Source of the DNA: Synechococcus sp. RS9916
GTDB taxonomy: Bacteria; Cyanobacteriota; Cyanobacteriia; PCC-6307; Cyanobiaceae
Reading direction: 5' to 3'
NCBI RefSeq assembly: GCF_000153825.1
Contig: NZ_DS022299.1
Coordinates: forward strand, 1,948,869-2,012,868
Length of the DNA: 64,000 nucleotides
Shown here: in pieces, positions 49,783 through 59,165 of the stretch
How the letters are laid out: every line of letters starts with the position of its first letter
How positions within the stretch are numbered: the first letter of the stretch is position 1
The notes under the pieces: model-generated
The model's database searches: none
The model's input: only the letters and a program-made list of their open reading frames with translations
What the model was told of the DNA's origin: nothing
Position numbers and translations under genes: made by a program

Positions 49783-52011
49783 ATGACCACCCCCACCCCC
49801 AGCGTGCGCAGCCAGTGCCCCTACTGCGGTGTGGGCTGCGGTCTCGAATTGCTTCCACCAGCCCAACCGGGCCAGGCGGTCAAAAAAGACGAAGAAGGCA
49901 ACCCGATGTGGACGGCGCGCGGCGATCGCAGCCACCCCTCCAGCCAGGGGCAGGTGTGCATCAAAGGGGCCACCGTGGGAGAAACCCTGGCCCGCGGACG
50001 ACTGCACCAACCCCTGTATCGCGCCAGCCTCGATCAAGACTTTGAACCGGTGAGCTGGGAGCAAGCACTCCAGACCATCACCGATCAGATCCAGACCACC
50101 CTGGCCAACAAAGGGGCTGACGCCATTGCCATGTATGGCTCTGGCCAGTTCCACACGGAGGATTATTACCTCGCCCAAAAGCTGCTCAAAGGAGCCCTCG
50201 GCACCAACAATTTCGATGCCAATTCCCGCCTCTGCATGAGCTCGGCGGTGGCTGGCTACACCCGCAGCCTCGGCTCCGATGGCCCTCCGGCCTGCTACGA
50301 CGACCTTGACCACTGCAGCGTGGCGGTGCTGATCGGCACCAACACAGCGGAATGCCATCCGGTGCTGTTTCAGCGCCTGATCAAACGCAAAAAACGCAAC
50401 CCCGGCAGCGTCACGATCGTGGTGATCGACCCGCGCCGCACCGACACCGCCAAAGCCGCTGACATTCATCTACCGATTGCACCGGGCACTGATCTAGCCC
50501 TGCTGCATGGCATTGCCCACCTGGTGATGCGCGAAAACGGCCAGGACGTGGCCTTTATCGACGATCACACCGAGAACTACAAGCCCTTCTTCGATGTGGT
50601 AGCCCGCTGGACCCCCCGCAAGGTGGCCCGCTTCTGCGGCATCCCTGAGAAACGGTTGCGGGAGGTGGCCGAGCTGTTCCACCGCAAACAACGGGTGTTG
50701 AGCCTTTGGTCGATGGGCGTGAACCAACGGAGGGAAGGCACCGCCGTGGTGCAGGGCCTGATCAACCTGCACCTGCTCACGGGCCAGATCGGCAAAGAAG
50801 GCGCCGGCCCCTTCTCCCTCACAGGCCAACCGAATGCGATGGGAGGCAGGGAAGCAGGTGGCTTGGCCCATCTCCTGCCCGGATACCGGATTGTCACCAA
50901 TGACCAGCACCGCAGTGAGGTGGAGCAGGCCTGGGGATTCCCCCAAGGTCAGATTGCTGCCACCCCTGGGCTCGGGGCCTGGCAACAGGTGGAGGCGATG
51001 GAGCGGGGTGACCTCGACCTCTGGTGGGTGGCCGCCACGAACCCCCTGGTGAGCATGCCCGAACTCGACCGCGTCAAGGCGGCGATGCAGAACTGCGCCC
51101 TGGTGGTGGTGAGTGAGGCCTATGCCGACTCGGAAACTTCCCACTACGCCCATTTGCTGTTACCGGCATCGCAATGGAGCGAAAAGGCTGGAGCGATGAC
51201 CAATTCCGAGCGCAGGGTCACCTACTGCCCGGCCTATCGACCCCGCCATGGCCAAAGTCGGCCCGACTGGGAGGTCTTCGCTGAAGTGGGCCGGCGTCTT
51301 GGATTCGAACAACACTTCAGCTACGACTCAGCAGCGGAGGTGTACGCCGAATTCAGCCAACTCACCGAGGGGCGGGTGTGTGACATGTCGGGCCTCAGCC
51401 ATGAGCTGCTGAGCGAATCGGGCCCGCAGCAATGGCCCTTCCCCCGTGGCAGCGAACCCAGCCAAGGGGCCAAGCGCCTCTACAGCGACCATCAGTTCCC
51501 AACACCCAGCGGCAAAGCTCGCTTCAGCACCGATCTGCCCCAGGGCTTAGCGGAACCCCCCTGCGACACCTATCCGCTCGTGCTCACCGTGGGGCGCTAT
51601 CTGGGGCAATGGCACACGATGACGCGCACCGGCAAGGTGAAACGGCTGCAAACCATGCATCCAGAACCGCTGCTGGAGATCCATCCTGAGGATGCCAGTG
51701 ACTTGCAGATCAAAGACGGAGCCTTGACGGCCGTGAGCTCACGGCGGGGACACCTCACGGCCCGGGCGAAGATCACCAACAGGATTCGTAAGGGCAGCGT
51801 GTTTTTGCCCATGCACTGGGGCTTCACCCAGGACCAAGCCTGCGAAGTCAATGCCCTAATGCATGACCAGGCCTGCCCGGTCTCGAAACAACCGGAACTC
51901 AAAGCCTGCGCCGTGATTGCAGCCCCCGCGGTCTCGGCCATCAAACCGCCTGAACAGGTGAGCAACCAATTGGTGAAACTGCGGCGCTGGTTCAGCCCAG
52001 CAGCTCAGTAA
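49783..52011 (+). CDS. narB: ferredoxin-nitrate reductase
   Basis: A 742-residue molybdopterin enzyme. The N-terminal 4Fe-4S ligands are C12, C15, C19 and C59, the molybdenum Cys is in NSRLCMSSAV near residue 150, and the C-terminal part has the cofactor-binding barrel (KGSVFLPMHWGF). It reduces nitrate to nitrite with reduced ferredoxin, in the cytoplasm. It overlaps narM, which is convergent, by 20 bases. Confidence 0.96.
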   Translation: MTTPTPSVRSQCPYCGVGCGLELLPPAQPGQAVKKDEEGNPMWTARGDRSHPSSQGQVCIKGATVGETLARGRLHQPLYRASLDQDFEPVSWEQALQTITDQIQTTLANKGADAIAMYGSGQFHTEDYYLAQKLLKGALGTNNFDANSRLCMSSAVAGYTRSLGSDGPPACYDDLDHCSVAVLIGTNTAECHPVLFQRLIKRKKRNPGSVTIVVIDPRRTDTAKAADIHLPIAPGTDLALLHGIAHLVMRENGQDVAFIDDHTENYKPFFDVVARWTPRKVARFCGIPEKRLREVAELFHRKQRVLSLWSMGVNQRREGTAVVQGLINLHLLTGQIGKEGAGPFSLTGQPNAMGGREAGGLAHLLPGYRIVTNDQHRSEVEQAWGFPQGQIAATPGLGAWQQVEAMERGDLDLWWVAATNPLVSMPELDRVKAAMQNCALVVVSEAYADSETSHYAHLLLPASQWSEKAGAMTNSERRVTYCPAYRPRHGQSRPDWEVFAEVGRRLGFEQHFSYDSAAEVYAEFSQLTEGRVCDMSGLSHELLSESGPQQWPFPRGSEPSQGAKRLYSDHQFPTPSGKARFSTDLPQGLAEPPCDTYPLVLTVGRYLGQWHTMTRTGKVKRLQTMHPEPLLEIHPEDASDLQIKDGALTAVSSRRGHLTARAKITNRIRKGSVFLPMHWGFTQDQACEVNALMHDQACPVSKQPELKACAVIAAPAVSAIKPPEQVSNQLVKLRRWFSPAAQ

Positions 52012-52474
52012 AGGCCGCATCCAGGTTGTGGTGGTCATGGCCGGGCCGGGCCAGTTTGCACAACGCAAACCGGTCCAACTCCGACAAACCAGCCCAAGCC
52101 ACAGCATTGAGCACCACACCGCGTTGATCGGCTGCTTCGGCAATCGCCAGCGGCACCTGATCCATGCACTGCCAAGGTGCATCCACTGCTGGCGGCAGAT
52201 CCTTGACCATCCCATCCGCCATCCCGACGGTGAGATCACGCAGGTGCTGACGAAACCCTGCCCACTCGGTCGGAGCATCGGACCAATCCACCAGTTGCTG
52301 ACGCTGCGGCTGCTCGAGGGCCAACCAATGATTGAGCTTCAGCTTGATGCCCACCAAATCCAATTTGCGGCGCACGCAAAGGGGGATGCATCGCCAGTTA
52401 CCAATGAAATCCTGCTCAAACGAAAAGCAATGACTTGAGCAATCACTCCGCGAATCCATGCCATTCAGAGCCAT
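51992..52474 (-). CDS. narM: nitrate reductase associated protein NarM
   Basis: A 160-residue protein with the family phrase FSFEQDFIGNWRCIPLCVRRKLDLVGIKLKL followed by helices and ending in LDAAFTELLG. NarM is required for nitrate reductase activity in cyanobacteria, probably in cofactor loading or maturation. It is convergent with narB and overlaps its last 20 bases. ATG at 52474 or, five codons later, at 52459 are both possible. Confidence 0.93.
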   Translation of the reverse strand: MALNGMDSRSDCSSHCFSFEQDFIGNWRCIPLCVRRKLDLVGIKLKLNHWLALEQPQRQQLVDWSDAPTEWAGFRQHLRDLTVGMADGMVKDLPPAVDAPWQCMDQVPLAIAEAADQRGVVLNAVAWAGLSELDRFALCKLARPGHDHHNLDAAFTELLG

Positions 52475-52514
52475 TTGGTGTCAATGATGACAACAGAAAG
52501 ATGCGGTTCCAGCG

Positions 52515-52712
52515 ATGTTTGTGGTGATACACAAAACCGCTGTGCGATTCGCGATTTCCCTCGGAATGCTTCTGGGAATGACCCATGGCTGGGTGATGGC
52601 AGACACCCATGACCAGCCAGGGAACATGTTCATCAATTCCGTCAATACTGTTAAGTCCGATACCAATTGGTCTCCATTCAGTAGCAATTCATACAACGGT
52701 TTCCCATACTGA
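52515..52712 (+). CDS. small secreted protein, unknown function
   Basis: A 65-residue frame with a Sec-type signal (KTAVRFAISLGMLLGMTHGWVMA, cleavage after VMA) and a mature part of about 36 residues rich in Asn, Ser and Asp. No family recognised. The ATG at 52515 has no strong ribosome site. It lies in the cluster between narM and the carbonic anhydrase. Existence is plausible because of the clear signal peptide. Confidence 0.5.
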   Translation: MFVVIHKTAVRFAISLGMLLGMTHGWVMADTHDQPGNMFINSVNTVKSDTNWSPFSSNSYNGFPY

Positions 52713-52735
52713 AAGTTCAGTTATGGGTTCCAGCT

Positions 52736-53050
52736 GTGCTCAGCAACACCACCATCAGTGCTGGCCGTAGTCCCCTCACGGTTGCCGCAGGATTTCTAGG
52801 CGCTTTCATCGTGGGCTCCCTCGCCGTGCAACTCGTCCGAACCCAGGGCGTGACAGCCACTCCTGGAGTGACGTCTGTTGAGCCGGTGATCGCCAGTCCG
52901 GCCACCCTCTGGGCCGATCTCGGGGCAAGGGATCTTGAAGTGAGCTCCACCCAAATTCCAAACCCTGCAGCACCGGTGTCTTCTGCCGCGAGCGTGAAGC
53001 CTGTCGTGGCCTCGGAAGCCACCCTCTGGGCACCCCTCGGCGAGCGCTAA
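52736..53050 (+). CDS. small single-helix membrane protein with duplicated motif
   Basis: A 104-residue frame from GTG at 52736. An N-terminal helix (LTVAAGFLGAFIVGSLAVQL) anchors it. The rest is Pro/Ala/Ser-rich and contains a 16-residue motif twice: PVIASPATLWADLGAR and PVVASEATLWAPLGER, about 45 residues apart. The duplicated ATLWA-LG unit could be a docking motif. It begins 23 bases after the secreted microprotein and may be in the same transcript. No family recognised. Confidence 0.65.
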   Translation: MLSNTTISAGRSPLTVAAGFLGAFIVGSLAVQLVRTQGVTATPGVTSVEPVIASPATLWADLGARDLEVSSTQIPNPAAPVSSAASVKPVVASEATLWAPLGER

Positions 53051-53127
53051 ATCCCCAAAGTCAAAGGCTCCTCCACACGACCAATGGTGACTAGCGTCCG
53101 CACAGCCTGCGGACGTGAGGGGGAGCC

Positions 53128-53883
53128 ATGAACCGACGGTCTTTTCTGTTGGGCAGTGGCTTGACCACAGCCGGGCTGATCAGCTCCGGCTGGGGCGAAT
53201 CGGCCAAAGCCGAAGCAGCTCCGATTTCTGATTTCGGGATCTCAGCACCACCTGATGACGAGAACCCAAGGTCGTGCCGACCCGAGGATCCTCTTGCCGC
53301 CCTGATGGACGGGAACAAACGTTTCGTCGCTGCCTGGAGACAGAAAGATAAAGCCACCACCATGGCGGCCAGAGCCGAAGCGATGGCAGGGCTTTGGCAA
53401 CACGACTGTTTCCTATCTGCTGACGTTCTTTCCACAGGTCAGGCTCCCTGGGCAGGAATCCTCAGCTGTGCCGATTCGCGCGTCTCACCGGAATGGGTGT
53501 TTGATGCAGCCCCCTCCGATCTGTTCGTTGTCCGCAGTGCAGGCAACACCGCATTCGATGACGCCATCGCTTCGATGGAGTTCACGGTGTCTGCGCTGAA
53601 CACACCCCTGATCATGGTGATGGGCCACAGCGCCTGCGGCGCCGTGAACGCTGCGCGGAATGACGCTCCTCTGACCCCTCTGCTGGAACAACTGGTCACC
53701 CCGATCCGCTCCAGCCTCACCCCAGGTGAAGACCTGGAAGCGGCCGTGAAAGGCAACGCGCGATACACCGCCCAGCAACTCAGCCAACGCAGCACCGTGC
53801 TTGCAGAGGCCGTGAACAAGCGCCAACTCAAGATCGTGGCGAGCTATTTCGACATTCATTCAGGCACCGTCACCCTGCTCTGA
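53128..53883 (+). CDS. Tat-exported beta-carbonic anhydrase
   Basis: A 251-residue protein. The N terminus has a twin-arginine signal ([15 protein letters not shown]). The beta-class zinc ligands are C114 (SCADSR, with D116 and R118), H167 and C170 (GHSACGAV). The enzyme interconverts carbon dioxide and bicarbonate outside the cytoplasm. ATG at 53128 has a strong GAGGGGGAG site. Exported beta-type enzymes are known in bacteria and cyanobacteria, but its place beside nitrate genes is notable. Confidence 0.9.
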   Translation: MNRRSFLLGSGLTTAGLISSGWGESAKAEAAPISDFGISAPPDDENPRSCRPEDPLAALMDGNKRFVAAWRQKDKATTMAARAEAMAGLWQHDCFLSADVLSTGQAPWAGILSCADSRVSPEWVFDAAPSDLFVVRSAGNTAFDDAIASMEFTVSALNTPLIMVMGHSACGAVNAARNDAPLTPLLEQLVTPIRSSLTPGEDLEAAVKGNARYTAQQLSQRSTVLAEAVNKRQLKIVASYFDIHSGTVTLL

Positions 53884-53921
53884 TCTGCCAGGCTGATTTC
53901 AGCTGTCACCACCATCCACAG

Positions 53922-54398
53922 ATGGGTGAGACCCTCAGCCACCTCAACCAAGACGGAGAGGTGCACATGGTGGAGGTGGGCGATCGCCCAGCCACCAAAC
54001 GTGAAGCCATCGCGCAGGGCTGCATCCGCATGGATGCAACCACCCTTGGCCTGATCGAGCGGGGCGAAACCCCGAAAGGGGATGTGCTGGCCGTCGCGCG
54101 CGTAGCGGCGATCCAAGCCGCCAAACGCACCTGGGAACTGATCCCCCTCTGCCACCCCCTACCCCTCAGCGGCATGGAGGTAACCATCGAACCGGATGGG
54201 CAGCTGCCTGGGCTCACCATCACCTGTTGCTGCCGCACCACCAACCAAACCGGCGTGGAAATGGAAGCGATGACCGCCGTGTCGGTCGGGCTGCTGACTC
54301 TTTACGACATGCTCAAAGCCGTGGATCCGGGCATGACCCTCAGCGCGATTCAATTGGTCCGCAAAGAAGGAGGGCGCAACGGTGTCTGGACCCGCTGA
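53922..54398 (+). CDS. moaC: cyclic pyranopterin monophosphate synthase MoaC
   Basis: A 158-residue protein with [45 protein letters not shown] and [20 protein letters not shown]. It closes the ring started by MoaA. The stop region overlaps moeA by 17 bases. All usual active-site residues (Lys and His in the conserved loops) are present. Confidence 0.96.
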   Translation: MGETLSHLNQDGEVHMVEVGDRPATKREAIAQGCIRMDATTLGLIERGETPKGDVLAVARVAAIQAAKRTWELIPLCHPLPLSGMEVTIEPDGQLPGLTITCCCRTTNQTGVEMEAMTAVSVGLLTLYDMLKAVDPGMTLSAIQLVRKEGGRNGVWTR

Positions 54399-55638
54399 GC
54401 CCTATGGCCGCGAGGGTCTCCCCCTCGATCAGGCCCGCCAACGGCTCCTGACTGCGCTGCCATCCGGCCTGCACCGTGGTGAAGAGACCTTGCCTCTCGC
54501 CGATTGCCTGGGCCGCGTCAACTGCAGCATCGTCAAAGCCACAGCCGCCGTGCCGGGCTTTCGCGCGTCGATCATGGATGGCTACGCCCTGGGGCAGGAC
54601 CATCAACCCCAAGTGGGGGATCAGTGGAGCCTGAAAGGCCGGTCCGCCGCCGGCAGCCCCTTCCCGGGAGCCCTGAAACCTGGCGAGGCAATCCGAATTC
54701 TCACCGGAGCACCTTTGCCTCCCGGTGCCGACTGGGTTCTGCCGCAGGAAATGGTGGAGGCCTCCCCCGAAGCGATCACCCTGGCGCGAGACGCCTCGTC
54801 ATCACCCTGGATCCGAGCTGCCGATGAAGAGTGCCGCAGCGGCGACAGCCTGCTGCCCGCTGGGGTGCGCCTCGGGGCCGCCGATCTCGGTCGCCTCGCC
54901 GGGTGCGGTGTTGCCACACTCAAGGTGCGCCCAAAGCCACGCATTGGCCTGCTGGTGAGCGGCGATGAATTGATCCCTCCCGGGGAACCACGACCAGAAG
55001 GAGCGATCTGGGAGAGCAACAGCACCCTGCTGGAGGCGATGTTGGAGCAACTCGGCTACAGCATCCAGCACAAGCGCGTCGCGCCCGATCAACCGGAGGC
55101 CTTGCGGCACGCCTTGCGCGACCTCTCGACTCTCTGCGATGTGGTGGTGACCACGGGGGGCGTCTCCGCCGGCGATAGCGACTGGATCCGCCCTCTGGTG
55201 GCTGAACTCGGGGAGGTGAACTTCTGGAAGCTGTTCCTGAAGCCGGGCCGCCCCTTCGCCTTTGGCTGGATCGGCGACCACGTGCCGTTTTTCGGGTTAC
55301 CGGGCAATCCTGTGGCGGCAGCGATCACCGCGCTGCAACTGCTGTGGCCGGCGCTGCAACGCCTTGAAGGGCAGCAAACCCCCGAGTTCTTCCCCCGCAT
55401 CCAGGTGGAACTGGGGGATCGCTACCAACGGCGACCGGGACGACCGGAACTGGCCCGCGCACGACTCGAGATCACCAATGAAGGCCGCATCTGCGCCCGC
55501 ATCGACGGATCACAAGCGTCATCGCGCATCGGTTCCCTCCAGGGCGCCGACCTGCTGTTGGAGATTCCCGCTGAGGCAGGACCACTGGAGGCCGGGAGCC
55601 AGCTCTGGGCGCAGATGCTGCGCCGCAGCCTGTTCTGA
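54382..55638 (+). CDS. moeA: molybdopterin molybdenumtransferase MoeA
   Basis: A 418-residue protein with the MoeA domain order and signatures: [46 protein letters not shown] and GLPGNPVAA. It inserts molybdate into molybdopterin. GTG at 54382 overlaps moaC by 17 bases. It converges on moaE with a 7-base gap. Confidence 0.95.
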   Translation: MSGPAEPYGREGLPLDQARQRLLTALPSGLHRGEETLPLADCLGRVNCSIVKATAAVPGFRASIMDGYALGQDHQPQVGDQWSLKGRSAAGSPFPGALKPGEAIRILTGAPLPPGADWVLPQEMVEASPEAITLARDASSSPWIRAADEECRSGDSLLPAGVRLGAADLGRLAGCGVATLKVRPKPRIGLLVSGDELIPPGEPRPEGAIWESNSTLLEAMLEQLGYSIQHKRVAPDQPEALRHALRDLSTLCDVVVTTGGVSAGDSDWIRPLVAELGEVNFWKLFLKPGRPFAFGWIGDHVPFFGLPGNPVAAAITALQLLWPALQRLEGQQTPEFFPRIQVELGDRYQRRPGRPELARARLEITNEGRICARIDGSQASSRIGSLQGADLLLEIPAEAGPLEAGSQLWAQMLRRSLF

Positions 55639-55645
55639 ACCTGCT

Positions 55646-56107
55646 CTAGAGCGGCGTATTGGCCTCCAACCAGGTGCCTTGCCCCCCGCGCCATTCCCTT
55701 TTCCAGAACGGGGCCTCGTGTTTCAGCGCTTCCAGCACCGCAGCACAACAGCGTTGCGCCGCACCGCGTCGATCCGCCGTGACAGCAACGAGAACGATCG
55801 GCTCGCCTGGAGGGAGCTTGCCAACCCGGTGCAGCACCAGCACGCGATCAGCTCCATGCAGCTGGCGCAAACGCTCGGCGTCATCGCGAATCCGTTGCTC
55901 ACACATGCCCGGGTAATGCACCAACTCCAGAGCGTCGAGCGAATCGCCCCGTTGATCCTCCGGGCGCACGCGGCCGAGAAACACAGCGTTTGCAGCGGCC
56001 TCGGGCAACCAAGCCTCCAAAGCCGACCAGGGGTTGAACGGCTGCCGGTGAATCACCACGTCCACCAAGGATCCACCGCTCCCATCCACCTGCTGCTGTA
56101 TCGCCAT
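55646..56107 (-). CDS. moaE: molybdopterin synthase large subunit MoaE
   Basis: A 153-residue protein with NAVFLGRVRPEDQRG, LVHYPGMCEQRI, VLHRVGKLPPGEPIVLVAV and the C-terminal EAPFWKRE. It receives sulfur from MoaD to convert precursor Z to molybdopterin. ATG at 56107 comes directly after the moaD stop (TGAGATG). The frame opens upstream but overlaps moaD there. Confidence 0.94.
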   Translation of the reverse strand: MAIQQQVDGSGGSLVDVVIHRQPFNPWSALEAWLPEAAANAVFLGRVRPEDQRGDSLDALELVHYPGMCEQRIRDDAERLRQLHGADRVLVLHRVGKLPPGEPIVLVAVTADRRGAAQRCCAAVLEALKHEAPFWKREWRGGQGTWLEANTPL

Positions 56108-56108
56108 C

Positions 56109-56363
56109 TCAACCACCTGTGAATGGGGGCAGAAAAGCGAGTTCATCCCCTGCAACCACAAACGATTGCGGCTCCACCAGCACTTGATTCACCGCCACCC
56201 GCAACGAACCCGACCAGGGCCCCAGATCCAACACTGACCACAGATCAAGGACCGAGGTGGTGCCCGCCGATGGCAAGGGCAGCCGACGCTCCTCCCAGCC
56301 CGCCTGATCACGAAGAGCCGCAAACAACAACACCGTCACCGAGCCCCCGTCGTTCTGCGCCAT
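56109..56363 (-). CDS. moaD: molybdopterin synthase small subunit MoaD
   Basis: An 84-residue ubiquitin-like sulfur carrier ending in PPFTGG, whose terminal Gly becomes the thiocarboxylate. ATG at 56363 (MAQNDGG) follows GGAG with good spacing and gives the normal length; a GTG at 56411 would add 16 residues. Its stop and the moaE start almost touch. It faces moaB across about 60-80 bases. Confidence 0.92.
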   Translation of the reverse strand: MAQNDGGSVTVLLFAALRDQAGWEERRLPLPSAGTTSVLDLWSVLDLGPWSGSLRVAVNQVLVEPQSFVVAGDELAFLPPFTGG

Positions 56364-56440
56364 CCCCAACTCCAGCAGGTCCAGATTGGTTTTAGCGTCC
56401 ACCCCAGCCACAACCGCCGGCCCTGACCCTTCGAATCGCC

Positions 56441-56944
56441 TTGCTCACGGTGTCGGATCGCCGCACCCTCGCCGATGACCCCAGCGGCGACTGCCTCCAG
56501 AATCAACTCCAACAGGCCGGTCATGCCTTGGCGGAGCGCAGCATCTGTCCGGATGACCGCTACCAGGTGCGAGCAGTAGTGAGTCGCTGGATTGCGTCAG
56601 ACAGCGTCGATGTGGTGATCACCAGCGGTGGGACAGGACTAACCGGCAGGGATGGAACCCCAGAGGCCATCCAGCCCCTGCTGGATAAACAGATTGAAGG
56701 CTTTGGAGAACTCTTCCGGGTGCTGTCCTTCGAGACCATCGGCACCAGCACTCTGCAAAGCCGCTGTCTTGCCGGCGTTGCCAACGGCACGATTGTGTTT
56801 GTGCTGCCCGGATCTCTGGATGCCGTTCAAACCGCCTGGGGGCGCTTGATTGAGGCTCAGCTGAATGCTGGCACCCGCCCTTGCAACCTGGCTCTACTGA
56901 TGCCACGGCTGCGGGAACCGGCGGATCGGCCCGCCAATCCCTAG
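56441..56944 (+). CDS. moaB: molybdenum cofactor biosynthesis protein MoaB/Mog-like adenylyltransferase
   Basis: A 167-residue frame with LTVSDRRTLADDPSGD, VVITSGGTGLTGRDGTPEAIQPLL and GSLDAVQTAW. MoaB/Mog adenylylates molybdopterin before molybdate insertion. The start is unclear: TTG at 56441 cuts into the first strand, whereas the homologous reading RIALLTVSD begins upstream, where only CTG at 56423 and no ATG, GTG or TTG exists before a stop at 56393. A CTG start or a divergent N terminus is possible. Its last 4 bases overlap cobA on the other strand. Confidence 0.85.
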   Translation: MLTVSDRRTLADDPSGDCLQNQLQQAGHALAERSICPDDRYQVRAVVSRWIASDSVDVVITSGGTGLTGRDGTPEAIQPLLDKQIEGFGELFRVLSFETIGTSTLQSRCLAGVANGTIVFVLPGSLDAVQTAWGRLIEAQLNAGTRPCNLALLMPRLREPADRPANP

Positions 56945-57756
56945 AACGGGATCGGCATCGTGACGGGAGCCGGTTGCGGGGAACAGGCCGTGATGCGCTG
57001 ATTCACCACCTCACCCACCACCACGATGGAAGGGGACGCAAAGGCCTGGGCCCGTGCCTCCTCCGCGACCGACGTCAGGGTGGAGGTGAGGCAACGCTGA
57101 CCCTCGACAGTGCCCTGCTGAATCAACGCCACGGGAGTCTCCGCCGCTAATCCACCCGCCATCAGCTCGTCAGCAATGCGCGGAAGATTGTGCAAGCCCA
57201 TGTAAATCACCAGGCCATCGCTCGCAGTCGCCAAAGCACGCCAGTTCACCGAAGGACGACGTTTGTCGATCTCCTCATGGCCGGTCACAAACGTGACGGA
57301 TGAACCAGCCCGGCGATGGGTGACGGGGATACCGGCATAAGCAGGGGCTGCAATTCCAGAGGTCACACCCGGGACCACCTCCACGGCAACGCCCCGCGCC
57401 GTGAGGTGGGCAGCCTCCTCTCCACCACGACCAAACAGAAAGGGATCCCCTCCCTTGAGGCGTACCACGCAGGCATGGCGCTGAGCGAGCTCCACCAGCA
57501 CAGCATTCGTGCTCGGCTGGGGAACCGAATGATGACCGCGACGTTTGCCCACGAAGTGACGCTCACAGCCTTCTGGCACCAAATCGAGCACCTCTTTCGG
57601 CACCAGCGAGTCGTAGACCAGGGCATCGCAGCATCCCAGCAACCGATGGGCCTTGCGAGTGAGTAACTCAGGATCTCCGGGTCCTGCACCGACCAGATAC
57701 ACGGTTCCCGCAACAGTGCCCTCAGATGCAACGAGGTCCGCAGAGGAATCAGTCAC
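56941..57756 (-). CDS. cobA: uroporphyrinogen-III C-methyltransferase
   Basis: A 271-residue SAM methyltransferase of the tetrapyrrole type: YLVGAGPGDPELLT, VRLKGGDPFLFGRGGEE, GIPVTHR and VVVGEVV. It makes precorrin-2, the first step from uroporphyrinogen III to siroheme (for nirA) and cobalamin. Start GTG at 57756 overlaps the chelatase gene stop as GTGA. The usual C-terminal motif is present. Confidence 0.95.
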   Translation of the reverse strand: MTDSSADLVASEGTVAGTVYLVGAGPGDPELLTRKAHRLLGCCDALVYDSLVPKEVLDLVPEGCERHFVGKRRGHHSVPQPSTNAVLVELAQRHACVVRLKGGDPFLFGRGGEEAAHLTARGVAVEVVPGVTSGIAAPAYAGIPVTHRRAGSSVTFVTGHEEIDKRRPSVNWRALATASDGLVIYMGLHNLPRIADELMAGGLAAETPVALIQQGTVEGQRCLTSTLTSVAEEARAQAFASPSIVVVGEVVNQRITACSPQPAPVTMPIPF

Positions 57757-58475
57757 GGGAGGAGAGACAGAAGGGAAATCAGACCAGAACGCAGCTGTGG
57801 ATCGTCCAGCAGCGATGGCAATCCACCAGCCTGCCGCAACGCCTCCGCCATGCGGTTTGGAGCGAGGGCCAGAGGAAGGGGACAGGCGGAAGGATGCTGC
57901 CTGGCGTGCACCTCCCAGGTATCAGCAGACACCAAACCGCATCCCAGTTGTGCACCCAACAGCGTCAGATAGCGGCTGGACAAACCAGGCCGCAGGGGGT
58001 GGTGCACCACCACCACGCTCTGTCCATCAGCCTTGCCTGCCTCAATCCATCCCCGCAACAAGTCCCACCATTGGGGCCAGGCCCCCAGAAAGGGCACCAT
58101 GGTGACGTCGGCCCCTGCACGGCGCATCCGCTCCCGAATCTGCGGCAGATCCGATCGGGCATGGCTGCCCGGCAACAACAGCAATGGCATCAACCAGTAG
58201 CGACAGCCCGGTTGGGTCGGAAGAGGCTCTGCCGTGAGCGCTTCTAGCTCGACCGGACCTTGGCGCTGAATGGCCAACTCCTGAGCGAAATCCACCAAAC
58301 AAGCCGGTATTTCCCCGCCACTACGCCCATGCACCACCAGGCGCAAAACCGCTGGGGACTGAACCACAGAAGCGTCGACGGCCCGTGGCAATGGACACAG
58401 AAAAGCTGGCTTCCGTAACAACCGCCACGGATGCTGCGCCCCCTGAACTGATGGAGTCTGCGAATCATTAGCCAT
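57753..58475 (-). CDS. CbiX-like sirohydrochlorin chelatase
   Basis: A 240-residue protein with VLRLVVHGRSGGEIPACLVDF (metal-binding His region of class II chelatases) and PLLLLPGSHARSDLPQI in the second half. It resembles CbiX/SirB, which inserts iron or cobalt into sirohydrochlorin. The 4-base overlap with cobA and the nearby nirA support a siroheme role. ATG at 58475 (MANDSQTP) is preferred because a longer start would overlap the divergent gene. Confidence 0.8.
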   Translation of the reverse strand: MANDSQTPSVQGAQHPWRLLRKPAFLCPLPRAVDASVVQSPAVLRLVVHGRSGGEIPACLVDFAQELAIQRQGPVELEALTAEPLPTQPGCRYWLMPLLLLPGSHARSDLPQIRERMRRAGADVTMVPFLGAWPQWWDLLRGWIEAGKADGQSVVVVHHPLRPGLSSRYLTLLGAQLGCGLVSADTWEVHARQHPSACPLPLALAPNRMAEALRQAGGLPSLLDDPQLRSGLISLLSLLP

Positions 58476-58488
58476 ATCGGTCTGCATC

Positions 58489-59067
58489 ATGACGAGTCAG
58501 CGCCGTCGCCCGAATCAAACCCAACGCCGTCTGGCCATCCAAGCCAGCTCCAGACGCAACCGTGTCTCGAGCGCCCGCGTCGATGCCAGAACCGATGGAC
58601 GCCTTGAGGAACGGTGGGAGCGTGAGAGCTATCGGGACGATCACAGCGTTGAAGAGCCCATCAGGCCATCCTTCAGATCCGATTACGACGACGAACATCA
58701 CGCTGACCGCTTCCTAACCAGCCAATACGAGATCGAACACGGGCGCCACGTCGACCACAGCAACTTCGGCGACCAAGACGACCACTATCGGGACGAGCGA
58801 GTGGACGCAAACCGCCGCTACCGCAATGCGTACGACAGCCATAACGCTTACGACAGCCATTGGGCTGAGCCCATGGGCAACGAGCGTCGTTACAGCGATC
58901 CCTATGAAAACTATCGCCAGCCAGACACCTGGAATTCGCTTGAGCCCTATGGCCAAAGCCGCGGACGCTCCGAACTTGATCAAGACCTGGAGGCCATGGG
59001 CAAGGTGTGGTCGATGATTCGCCAGGGAGCCGTTCGCATGCTGGGCGAAGTCGGACGCCAGTACTAA
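58489..59067 (+). CDS. Arg/Asp/Tyr-rich, largely disordered protein, unknown function
   Basis: A 192-residue frame. The first ~60 residues are basic (RRRPNQTQRRLAIQASSRRN), the middle is very rich in Asp, Tyr, Arg, His and Asn with repeated RNAYDSHNAYDSHW, and the last 30 residues form a helix (LDQDLEAMGKVWSMIRQGAV). No membrane segment is seen. Its start lies 14 bases from the divergent chelatase start. No ribosome site is obvious, but the codon use is consistent. It may be an RNA-binding or phase-separating type protein; that is speculation. Confidence 0.6.
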   Translation: MTSQRRRPNQTQRRLAIQASSRRNRVSSARVDARTDGRLEERWERESYRDDHSVEEPIRPSFRSDYDDEHHADRFLTSQYEIEHGRHVDHSNFGDQDDHYRDERVDANRRYRNAYDSHNAYDSHWAEPMGNERRYSDPYENYRQPDTWNSLEPYGQSRGRSELDQDLEAMGKVWSMIRQGAVRMLGEVGRQY

Positions 59068-59165
59068 GCGAAGCCTGAGCTGCTGCATTGAGCTGCCAAT
59101 ACAGATTGCAGCGACTTTGCATGTATCAACCAACACCAATTTCCAGTCAAGACCCAGCGATTTTT

